The translations under genes and the position numbers were made by a program. Under the pieces are notes generated by a model. The model was not told the origin of the DNA. It saw nothing but the letters and a program-made list of their open reading frames with translations, and did not search any database. From assembly GCA_004557855.1 (NCBI GenBank), contig SFFJ01000007.1, positions 1 to 64,000 of the forward strand: DNA of 64,000 nucleotides, read 5' to 3'. Origin of the DNA: Oscillospiraceae bacterium (GTDB lineage Bacteria > Bacillota > Clostridia > Oscillospirales > Ruminococcaceae). How positions within the stretch are numbered: position 1 is the first letter of the stretch; each line of letters opens with the position of its first letter. Below, in pieces: positions 1 to 4,755 of this stretch.

Positions 1-50
1 AAGCAGCAGATGAAGATAAGTGCGAGGATCAAAGATAGTATTTTCTTCAT
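1..50 (-). CDS. N-terminus of an exported protein (cut by window edge)
   Basis: On the minus strand an ATG at position 50 follows a TAGGAG ribosome binding site (about 55-61) at good spacing. It opens a frame beginning Met-Lys-Lys-Ile-Leu and running into a strongly hydrophobic stretch ending in two cysteines, a typical start of a Gram-positive signal peptide or lipoprotein signal. Only 16 codons are inside the window. The start lies 37 bases after the stop of the C39-like peptidase gene on the same strand, so the two are probably co-transcribed. The mature part cannot be seen, so no function is assigned. Confidence 0.55.
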   Translation of the reverse strand, partial: MKKILSLILALIFICC

Positions 51-87
51 ATGTATCTCCTATAAAATGCAGGCTGTTCTTTTGCGA

Positions 88-906
88 TTACTCCGAACAC
101 CAAATAATATTTCCGCTGTTCCCATCATCCCAAATGGCGCTCAAAACGGTATTGACACTTTCGGTATAGGTGGTAGAGATGGGGGTATAGTAGTTTGGAT
201 CAACAATCCCGATCGTGTTGGATGTTGTATTCAAGGAGTTCGCAAGGATATAATGCCCCCCAAAATTATGTCCACTGTACTCATTGAGAAGCCTTGCCTC
301 GACCCACAGGATGCAGGGAGAATTGGCATCAAATGTTGACATCAATTTCGTTTTGAGACTGTTTGCCTGATTGACATTAGAGGGCACGCGGGTAAGAGAA
401 TAATCATGTATTGACTGCCGATTATTGATAACTGTTTTCATAGAACTCATACCAGTTCCATTATAGTCTGTTCCCATACTATCGGCGAGAGTAATTTGTG
501 GGCTGGTGTAGGATTTGTAATGGGTGTGATTTACAGAGGAATAGGGGCAGTTGCTGTCACTTTCATCTGCACAAAAGAAATATAAGTATCTTGTGGTGCT
601 TTGAACATTAATGCCTAATGTTTTCAAAAGGATGTAGGAAGAGGCAGGGCCGCAGTAATAACCAACAATTTGCCGAACAGGGGTTACGCTAACACTGTAT
701 ATTGCACGAGTACTATTTGCGTATAGCTCATATGCTTTATTTTCTTTCAGGATGGCGTTGTCATCAGCCGCCGCCGCGTAAGGAGGATCTGCTTTTGCAC
801 CGGTGCTCATAGCGCTTTCATCGGTGATGAAGCCACCAGCAAAAGCGGTTATGTTTAATGCGAAGATAACTGCAACAGCCAGAATAATACTAATCAGCTT
901 TTTCAT
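88..906 (-). CDS. Secreted C39-like cysteine peptidase domain protein
   Basis: A 272-residue protein when started at 906, which has an AAAGGA site seven bases upstream. Residues 1-23 form a signal peptide (Lys-Lys, hydrophobic core, Ala-Phe-Ala cleavage region). The rest matches the papain-like C39/C39_2 fold by its motifs: nucleophile Cys85 in Tyr-Tyr-Cys-Gly-Pro-Ala-Ser, His218 in Gly-Gly-His-Tyr, and Asp236 in Val-Asp-Pro. Such standalone exported domains are known as peptidases of uncertain substrate; there is no ABC transporter part, so it is not a bacteriocin exporter. An in-frame upstream ATG at 987 has an even stronger site (GGGGGTGAG) and would add 27 residues ahead of the signal peptide. 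That upstream stretch is duplicated at 2.7 kb. The gene lies in the AT-rich island and is followed by another exported protein. Confidence 0.7.
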   Translation of the reverse strand: MKKLISIILAVAVIFALNITAFAGGFITDESAMSTGAKADPPYAAAADDNAILKENKAYELYANSTRAIYSVSVTPVRQIVGYYCGPASSYILLKTLGINVQSTTRYLYFFCADESDSNCPYSSVNHTHYKSYTSPQITLADSMGTDYNGTGMSSMKTVINNRQSIHDYSLTRVPSNVNQANSLKTKLMSTFDANSPCILWVEARLLNEYSGHNFGGHYILANSLNTTSNTIGIVDPNYYTPISTTYTESVNTVLSAIWDDGNSGNIIWCSE

Positions 907-910
907 ACTT

Positions 911-1019
911 TTCATCCTTTCACTTTTTCTTTCACTTTTTAACGAGTGTTGGTTGGCCGATTTGGTTTGATCGTTTAACAACTGCATTGGACTCACCCCC
1001 TTCACTTTATATAACCACT
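911..1019 (-). repeat. Leader repeat, copy 1
   Basis: About 79 bases (941-1019) match 2690-2768 with three mismatches and no gap. A further short match (911-928) continues after a 12-base internal duplication. On the minus strand the repeat encodes a ribosome binding site, an ATG at 987 and the peptide start Met-Gln-Leu-Leu-Asn, in frame with the C39-like peptidase. It carries the 5' region of that gene; copy 2 has no such gene after it. Confidence 0.85.
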
Positions 1020-1030
1020 TGACGAAAAGA

Positions 1031-1064
1031 AATGTTACATATTCTTTAGAAAAAGTGTAACATT
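1031..1064. promoter_or_regulatory. Inverted repeat upstream of the C39-like gene, candidate operator
   Basis: Perfect 9-bp inverted repeat AATGTTACA / TGTAACATT separated by 16 bases, located between the divergent C39-like gene (minus) and the exported protein at 1175 (plus). On the minus strand a TATATA sequence follows at about 1010. The position fits a regulator site for one or both divergent genes; the cognate regulator is not visible in the window. Confidence 0.4.
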
Positions 1065-1174
1065 TTTGCTTCCCGGCTGGTTAAATAAAGTAGAGGATAT
1101 ATGATAGGAGGAGATACCGATGGGTTTATAATGATAGTGGGACATAAAACAAAGTGACAGAAAGGAAGAATAAT

Positions 1175-1927
1175 ATGAAGAAATTTTTTAGATCAGCTAT
1201 CGCTATTATCCTTGCAATCTCGATGATGCCGCTTTGCTTTGCAATCGAACCCGAACCCCAGGGGGGTATCGAATGGGCAGCACTTCCGGACAACACTGTT
1301 GTATGTTATCTTTATGGTTTGCCCGTATATAAAAGCGATGTTGATGAAAATGGATTTATTAACTGTGAGGAAGTCCTAGACCGTCCCATGCCATTGAATT
1401 ACTCATCTTACTACACAGAGGGAGCCATTCCTTCTACCTATCGAAATAACAACTATATCTTGGAGGGATCGGGACGATACTCGGTACACGGAACAAACCA
1501 GTATGAAATCTTTACTTACTTACGGTATAATAATGCTTTAAGCACGATAGAGTACTTGAGGGATAACCAACACCGTGCGAATGCCGTAAAAAATGCAATT
1601 GGATCGTTTCGTGATGCGCTAAATGATGTCTTTGGATCGCTTCCGGCAGAGGTAGTAGCACTATATGGTGTTGCTGTCTTGATAACATCCATTAACATTC
1701 AGATGAACAGCAGCGCCGCCGACAAAATCGCAGAGTACACCAACAGTGGGAAACATGTACTATTCATAACCATAAAAACCAACTATGGAACCTTCTACGC
1801 TGTTCATGAGTGGGATGGAATAAATTGCGTTAAAGCAAAATCTTTCATTAGCGGTTTGGAGTCACATGTGTTTGACGGGTTAGCTGCTGCACATATTACG
1901 AATGGAACTGTGACAAAAGTATGGTAA
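1175..1927 (+). CDS. Exported protein of unknown function
   Basis: Encodes 250 residues from the ATG at 1175, preceded by AAAGGAAG at 1161-1168; a GTG at 1154 has no site. Residues 1-23 are a clear signal peptide (Lys-Lys-Phe-Phe-Arg, hydrophobic core, Cys-Phe-Ala). The mature protein is mixed alpha/beta with no family I recognise. It has a second hydrophobic segment near residue 170 (Val-Val-Ala-Leu-Tyr-Gly-Val-Ala-Val-Leu) that could be a helix in the core or a membrane segment. It stands divergent to the C39-like peptidase and 25 bases before another membrane-anchored unknown. The three genes may be a functional set in the island, which is inference only. Base composition is more AT-rich than the core chromosome. 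Confidence 0.75.
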   Translation: MKKFFRSAIAIILAISMMPLCFAIEPEPQGGIEWAALPDNTVVCYLYGLPVYKSDVDENGFINCEEVLDRPMPLNYSSYYTEGAIPSTYRNNNYILEGSGRYSVHGTNQYEIFTYLRYNNALSTIEYLRDNQHRANAVKNAIGSFRDALNDVFGSLPAEVVALYGVAVLITSINIQMNSSAADKIAEYTNSGKHVLFITIKTNYGTFYAVHEWDGINCVKAKSFISGLESHVFDGLAAAHITNGTVTKVW

Positions 1928-1952
1928 TCAACCATTTGAAAGGGGCCTTTTG

Positions 1953-2543
1953 ATGAAAAAGCTACTTCAGCAGTACGGAAAAATCATTCTCTTCATCGTG
2001 GTGATTATTCTGCTTGTTTTCGGATTTAAGGAAGCAAGAAGGACCTTTTTGGTCAGTGCCGGTAACCCGGAAAACAGCTGTCGTGGATACCGCACCATCA
2101 AACAGGTGGAGAAAAAGTGCGGGTTGGAAGGGCTCCTGAATCTCGATGGTGTCCAGGATTGGTATGATACTTATTATTTCCTTACTTATCCAAAAGGTGA
2201 CCCCAAGAACCCGACTGCGCTGGAAGGTATTTACTGCATGGAGAAGAACGACAACGGTTTCGTTCGTTATTGGATCTATTTTCCGCAGCAAGGAGATACG
2301 CTGGAAAGTTATATGGAACGAAACAACATAAAGCCGACACCGGAACGGGAGGAAATTAAAATTACAGCCGTATCCGGTGAGACTATTACGGCCTATCGTT
2401 TTATAAAGCCGGATCAAGAGCCAACGGGAAGTATCTACCTGTTTTTTGAGCATGACGGACTTTATTACAGTATGCGCGTAAGAGATTCGATCGATGAAGT
2501 AAAGGAATACTGCGGCCTTTTATTATCATCCGCAAATAAATAG
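1953..2543 (+). CDS. Membrane-anchored protein of unknown function
   Basis: Encodes 196 residues from the ATG at 1953, which sits seven bases after AAAGGGG; the TTG at 1950 is less well spaced. Residues 9-24 form one transmembrane anchor (Lys-Ile-Ile-Leu-Phe-Ile-Val-Val-Ile-Ile-Leu-Leu), followed by a soluble extracytoplasmic domain with many aromatic residues. No known family recognised. It begins 25 bases after the preceding exported protein and is likely co-transcribed with it. It ends before two hairpins that may stop transcription. Confidence 0.75.
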   Translation: MKKLLQQYGKIILFIVVIILLVFGFKEARRTFLVSAGNPENSCRGYRTIKQVEKKCGLEGLLNLDGVQDWYDTYYFLTYPKGDPKNPTALEGIYCMEKNDNGFVRYWIYFPQQGDTLESYMERNNIKPTPEREEIKITAVSGETITAYRFIKPDQEPTGSIYLFFEHDGLYYSMRVRDSIDEVKEYCGLLLSSANK

Positions 2544-2565
2544 TAAGTAAGGCGCCTAAAGTGAC

Positions 2566-2596
2566 CTCGGGCTTTATCGCAGGCCCAAGGGTTTTC
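2566..2596 (+). terminator. Possible terminator after the membrane-anchored unknown
   Basis: Imperfect stem (CCTcGGGC / GGCCCaAGG) with a TTTT run directly after it, 23 bases downstream of the stop codon at 2543. Confidence 0.4.
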
Positions 2597-2617
2597 ATGC
2601 TACGATCAGCACAAGAA

Positions 2618-2649
2618 TGCACCCTCCGATCAATCGACCGGAGGGTGCA
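2618..2649. terminator. Strong symmetrical hairpin, possible bidirectional terminator
   Basis: Perfect 11-bp stem TGCACCCTCCG / CGGAGGGTGCA with a 10-base loop. It lacks a long T run on either side, so terminator function is only likely. Confidence 0.4.
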
Positions 2650-2671
2650 TTTGCGCCTATTACAGCTCCAT

Positions 2672-2768
2672 TTCATCCTTTCACTTTTTAACGAGTGTTG
2701 GTTGGCCGATTTGGTTTGATTGTTTAACAACTGCATTGGGCTCATCCCCTTCACTTTATATAACCACT
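2672..2768 (-). repeat. Leader repeat, copy 2 (orphan)
   Basis: Near-identical copy of the leader of the C39-like gene (3 mismatches in 79 bases over 2690-2768), including the ribosome binding site and the Met-Gln-Leu-Leu-Asn start. On the minus strand the frame runs on into the terminator region and antisense to the preceding gene, so no peptidase follows. It is probably the remnant of a second gene copy or of recombination in the island. Confidence 0.75.
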
Positions 2769-2779
2769 ACATTTTTTAC

Positions 2780-2794
2780 TGTTCAAGTTGAACA
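2780..2794. promoter_or_regulatory. 15-bp palindrome, site 1
   Basis: TGTTCAAGTTGAACA, a perfect palindrome around a central G, preceded by ACATTTTTTAC and followed by AGAAAA. The same flanks recur at the other sites. Located upstream of the toxin-antitoxin promoter. Confidence 0.55.
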
Positions 2795-2867
2795 AGAAAA
2801 TTATGCCATCAAAATAACCATCTATTTAGACGGCGTTTCCCCCGGTAAAGGGCTAACATTTTTTTAC

Positions 2868-2882
2868 TGTTCAACTTGAACA
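2868..2882. promoter_or_regulatory. 15-bp palindrome, site 2
   Basis: TGTTCAACTTGAACA, again after a TTTTTTTAC stretch, lying 33 bases before the -35 box of the antitoxin RNA promoter. The position suits a repressor or activator site. Confidence 0.55.
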
Positions 2883-2915
2883 ACAGATGAAGTTTGTGAA
2901 TTTTCTGCGACAGTA

Positions 2916-2944
2916 TTGACATAATCCCCGTTTGTGAGTACAAT
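2916..2944 (+). promoter_or_regulatory. Promoter of the type III antitoxin RNA
   Basis: Consensus -35 TTGACA (2916-2921), 17-base spacer, -10 TACAAT (2939-2944). The stretch TTGTGAG-N-TACAATAATAG is shared with the promoter at 3852-3880. Transcription should start near 2951. Confidence 0.8.
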
Positions 2945-2973
2945 AATAGTACAGGGCAGAGATGCCTCAAAAA

Positions 2974-3075
2974 GCGGTGTACCCTACCATGAGTGGGAGC
3001 TAAAAAAGCGGTGTACCCTACCACGAGTGGGAGCTAAAAAAGCGGTGTACCCTACCATGAGTGGGAGCTAAAAAA
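2974..3075 (+). repeat. Three 34-bp tandem repeats (antitoxin units)
   Basis: Units at 2974-3007, 3008-3041 and 3042-3075, each starting GCGGTGTACCC and ending in an AAAAAA linker. Units 1 and 3 are identical; unit 2 differs by one T-to-C change. Short complementary segments inside the unit (AGC/GCT, CCC/GGG, GGT/ACC) allow the nested pairing expected of a compact pseudoknot. Confidence 0.95.
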
Positions 3076-3080
3076 GCAAA

Positions 3081-3112
3081 GGGACGGGCTTTTTCAAGCC
3101 CGCCCCTTTTTA
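3081..3112 (+). terminator. Terminator between antitoxin RNA and toxin gene
   Basis: Stem GGG-a-CGGGCTT / AAGCCCG-c-CCC with a TTTC loop followed by TTTTTAT. Placed between repeats and toxin as in other type III systems, where partial read-through sets the toxin level. Confidence 0.9.
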
Positions 3113-3134
3113 TATCATTTAAGGAGACGCAAAA

Positions 3135-3731
3135 ATGAGTTTTTCTTTTTATTGTGTGGAGCCAAGTTATTGTGACTATTTGCGTGAATACGACCCGAAA
3201 GTCCCATATACAATGGACAAGAAGAGTACAAGGCCGTTTATTGGAATAGTATTGAACATCAATGGGTTTGATTATTTCGCTCCACTAACCTCGCCGAAGC
3301 CAAAGCACTTAAAAATGAAAAACCAAATTGATTTTCTCAAAATAAACAATGGTATTTGGGGAGCTATCAATTTTAATAATATGATTCCTGTTCCACAGTG
3401 CTGCCTATCGAGAATATCTATGGAGATTCTACCGACAGATACACAGGATGAGATCGCATATAAAAATCTCTTAATGAACCAACTATCTTGGTGCAACATG
3501 AAACAACATACAGATGCTATTTTAGAAAAAGCGTTAAGACTCTATACTGTCATTACCACAGGCAGAGCGCGCAAGGAACTTGTCGAAAGATGCTGCGACT
3601 TTCATAAAGCCGAACTTCAATATTGGAAATTCGGTATTGCATATGGTGAACCTATCTCTGAAGCACATCAGGAGGTTATTGAAATTGTCCACAGAGCTAC
3701 CCCGGACCCCACCGAAGGGCGCCGCCGGTGA
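3135..3731 (+). CDS. toxN: ToxN/AbiQ-family endoribonuclease toxin (type III TA)
   Basis: Encodes 198 residues; ATG at 3135 follows AAGGAG at 3121-3126. It matches the ToxN/AbiQ family by its N-terminal half: Phe-Tyr-Cys-Val-Glu-Pro-Ser-Tyr near residue 5, Tyr-Leu-Arg-Glu-Tyr-Asp-Pro-Lys-Val-Pro near 18-27, then Arg-Pro-Phe-Ile-Gly-Ile-Val-Leu and Tyr-Phe-Ala-Pro-Leu-Thr-Ser-Pro-Lys near 36-58, the most conserved block of the family. A later Asn-Asn-Met-Ile-Pro-Val-Pro segment also fits. Family members are sequence-specific endoribonucleases that stop growth when phage infection upsets the RNA antitoxin. It is slightly longer than the usual 165-180 residues. The last dozen codons are suddenly GC-rich, suggesting a junction or read-through tail. 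Regulation is by partial termination at 3081-3112. Confidence 0.9.
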   Translation: MSFSFYCVEPSYCDYLREYDPKVPYTMDKKSTRPFIGIVLNINGFDYFAPLTSPKPKHLKMKNQIDFLKINNGIWGAINFNNMIPVPQCCLSRISMEILPTDTQDEIAYKNLLMNQLSWCNMKQHTDAILEKALRLYTVITTGRARKELVERCCDFHKAELQYWKFGIAYGEPISEAHQEVIEIVHRATPDPTEGRRR

Positions 3732-3738
3732 CACCCGG

Positions 3739-3753
3739 TGTTCAAGTTGAACA
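3739..3753. promoter_or_regulatory. 15-bp palindrome, site 3
   Basis: TGTTCAAGTTGAACA followed by AGAAAA, identical in core and right flank to site 1, eight bases after the toxin stop codon. Confidence 0.5.
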
Positions 3754-3779
3754 AGAAAAGACTGGTATAAATAATAAGC

Positions 3780-3819
3780 GCCTTCCGGTAGTGGCATCGC
3801 ATCCGGAAGGCTTCTCTCT
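3780..3819 (+). terminator. Terminator of the toxin gene
   Basis: Perfect 9-bp stem GCCTTCCGG / CCGGAAGGC around a 14-base loop, followed by a T-rich tract (TTCTCTCTTT). Confidence 0.85.
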
Positions 3820-3825
3820 TTCCAT

Positions 3826-3840
3826 TATTCAACTTAAACA
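3826..3840. promoter_or_regulatory. 15-bp palindrome, degenerate site 4
   Basis: TATTCAACTTAAACA followed by AGAAAA; two changes from the perfect palindrome. It sits 11 bases before the -35 of the second RNA promoter, mirroring site 2. Confidence 0.4.
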
Positions 3841-3851
3841 AGAAAATACCA

Positions 3852-3880
3852 TTGACAACCAATAAATTGTGAGCTACAAT
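3852..3880 (+). promoter_or_regulatory. Promoter of a second non-coding RNA
   Basis: TTGACA (3852-3857), 17-base spacer, TACAAT (3875-3880), with the same TTGTGAG-N-TACAATAATAG signature as the antitoxin promoter. No start codon with a ribosome binding site follows closely. Confidence 0.75.
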
Positions 3881-3886
3881 AATAGC

Positions 3887-4078
3887 ATAAAAGAAAATAC
3901 ACCCTGCGGGGTGGGGAAAGCCTGCCAGCCTTCCGCCACCCATCTTTGTGATCGAGATAGGATCACGCAGACTTTATACACGAGAGTGCCGTATCTTCGT
4001 GCCTATCATAGCACGATGGAATACCAAAAGTCAAGCGTATCGTTTCCACAGAGAACGGGGGCTTGGCTTTTCTTTTTG
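3887..4078 (+). ncRNA. Structured non-coding RNA of unknown class
   Basis: About 190 bases between a consensus promoter and a good intrinsic terminator, with no convincing reading frame. The sequence folds locally in order: a GGGTGG...CCACCC stem (about 3909-3942), a perfect GTGATC / GATCAC stem-loop (3948-3966), a CGTGC / GCACG stem-loop (about 3998-4016), and the terminator stem. It contains no 34-bp repeats, so it is not another antitoxin of the same kind, though it has the same promoter type. I do not recognise the family. It could be a regulatory RNA of the mobile element, an antisense RNA, or a guide-like RNA whose protein partner has been lost. Confidence 0.55.
4028..4078 (+). terminator. 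Terminator of the second non-coding RNA
   Basis: Outer stem AAGTCAAGC / GCTTGGCTT (one G-U pair) enclosing an inner CGTT / AACG stem, followed by TTCTTTTT. Confidence 0.75.
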
Positions 4079-4263
4079 CTCCATGTGTCAGAACCTTGAA
4101 AAAACCATGACCGCGGGCCATGTACCGGATAGCCCGCTGCAACCGGAACCCATTTGCACATGATGGCTCCGGAAGCCCGTTAGTAGAGCACAGAACGCTG
4201 ACGGTGGTATTTTGGCATAGTCGAAGCAGAAAAAGATACCTTTGTTGCCACAAGGAGTTTGCC

Positions 4264-4428
4264 ATGACCCTATCAGCAATAGGAGAGCAGGCCGGCAGCA
4301 GAAACGGGGATGAAAGACAGATCAGGGAAAAGGCGTGTGTTGCGCCGGCGTCCGGATCCTCTGGCCAAACTATTCTGCACCCTGCGACACTAAAAAATAT
4401 TTTTTTACCGCTTTTACGACTTCTTTAG
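4264..4428 (+). CDS. Possible 54-residue island protein
   Basis: An ATG at 4264 has AAGGAG at 4252-4257. It opens a 54-codon frame rich in Gly, Ser and Arg in its first half and Leu in its last ten residues. I recognise no family. The whole stretch 4080-4434 otherwise holds only short inverted repeats, so this frame may be chance or the remnant of a mobile element gene. Confidence 0.25.
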   Translation: MTLSAIGEQAGSRNGDERQIREKACVAPASGSSGQTILHPATLKNIFLPLLRLL

Positions 4429-4434
4429 TTATGC

Positions 4435-4481
4435 ACCATTAGCGGGAGATCACAAATTTCTTTGCGATTTCCCGCTATGGT
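4435..4481. repeat. Long inverted repeat bordering the tRNA genes
   Basis: Near-perfect hairpin: ACCATTAGCGGGA... pairs with ...TCCCGCTATGGT across about 17 positions. It starts six bases beyond the 3' end of tRNA-Ser(GCU) and marks the change from AT-rich island to GC-rich chromosome. It may act as the tRNA terminator or be part of an integration junction. Confidence 0.5.
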
Positions 4482-4486
4482 ACATA

Positions 4487-4576
4487 TGGCGGAGATGGAG
4501 GGATTTGAACCCTCGCGGCACTTTCGCACCCTACTCCCTTAGCAGGGGAGCCCCTTCACCACTTGGGTACATCTCC
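4487..4576 (-). tRNA. tRNA-Ser (GCU)
   Basis: 90 bases with encoded CCA. Acceptor GGAGATG pairs with CATCTCC, the T arm carries GGTTCAAATCC, the anticodon loop reads CTGCTAA, and the long variable arm is typical of serine tRNA. Confidence 0.96.
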
Positions 4577-4604
4577 AAGGGCTACGAATTCTGTCGGAGG
4601 TGTT

Positions 4605-4691
4605 TGGCGGAGAGGATGGGATTCGAACCCATGGCTCTGACGAGTCACCGGTTTTCAAGACCGGCTCCTTAAACCGCTCGGACACCTCTCC
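4605..4691 (-). tRNA. tRNA-Ser (UGA)
   Basis: 87 bases with encoded CCA. Acceptor GGAGAGG pairs with CCTCTCC, the anticodon loop reads CTTGAAA, and there is a long class II variable arm. It is upstream of tRNA-Ser(GCU) by 28 bases on the same strand. Confidence 0.96.
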
Positions 4692-4755
4692 ACGGCTTAT
4701 ATCGTACTCCAGTATATTACCACATCGCAGGGCGGTTCGTCAAGCCAATTTGGGA

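Larger units (their letters stand above)
2951..3112 (+). ncRNA. toxI: ToxI-like antitoxin RNA of a type III toxin-antitoxin system
   Basis: A short transcript is bounded by a consensus promoter and an intrinsic terminator, with no sensible reading frame. Its body is three back-to-back 34-bp repeats joined by A-rich linkers, ending 60 bases before a ToxN/AbiQ-family gene. In known type III systems the repeat RNA is cut by the toxin at A-rich junctions into single units that fold as pseudoknots and bind the toxin. The terminator between RNA and toxin gene keeps the antitoxin in excess by letting only some polymerase through. Every element of that layout is visible here. The 34-bp unit length fits the toxIN group better than the longer-repeat cptIN group. 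Exact ends are inferred. Confidence 0.88.

Noticed and set aside
88..906. C39-like protein as a bacteriocin-processing ABC exporter
   Set aside because: It has a signal peptide and only the peptidase domain; there are no transmembrane exporter or ATP-binding segments.
2401..2754. 117-codon minus-strand frame starting in leader repeat copy 2
   Set aside because: After the repeated first 28 codons it runs through a hairpin and antisense to the 1953-2543 gene; it looks like an orphan leader, not a real protein.
2974..3075. The three 34-bp repeats as a short CRISPR array
   Set aside because: Units are contiguous with no spacers, there are no cas genes nearby, and the array is inside a promoter-terminator unit next to a ToxN-like gene.
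3869..4099. 76-codon frame within the second non-coding RNA
   Set aside because: No ribosome binding site at its start, and it overlaps stem-loops and the terminator; the RNA interpretation fits better.
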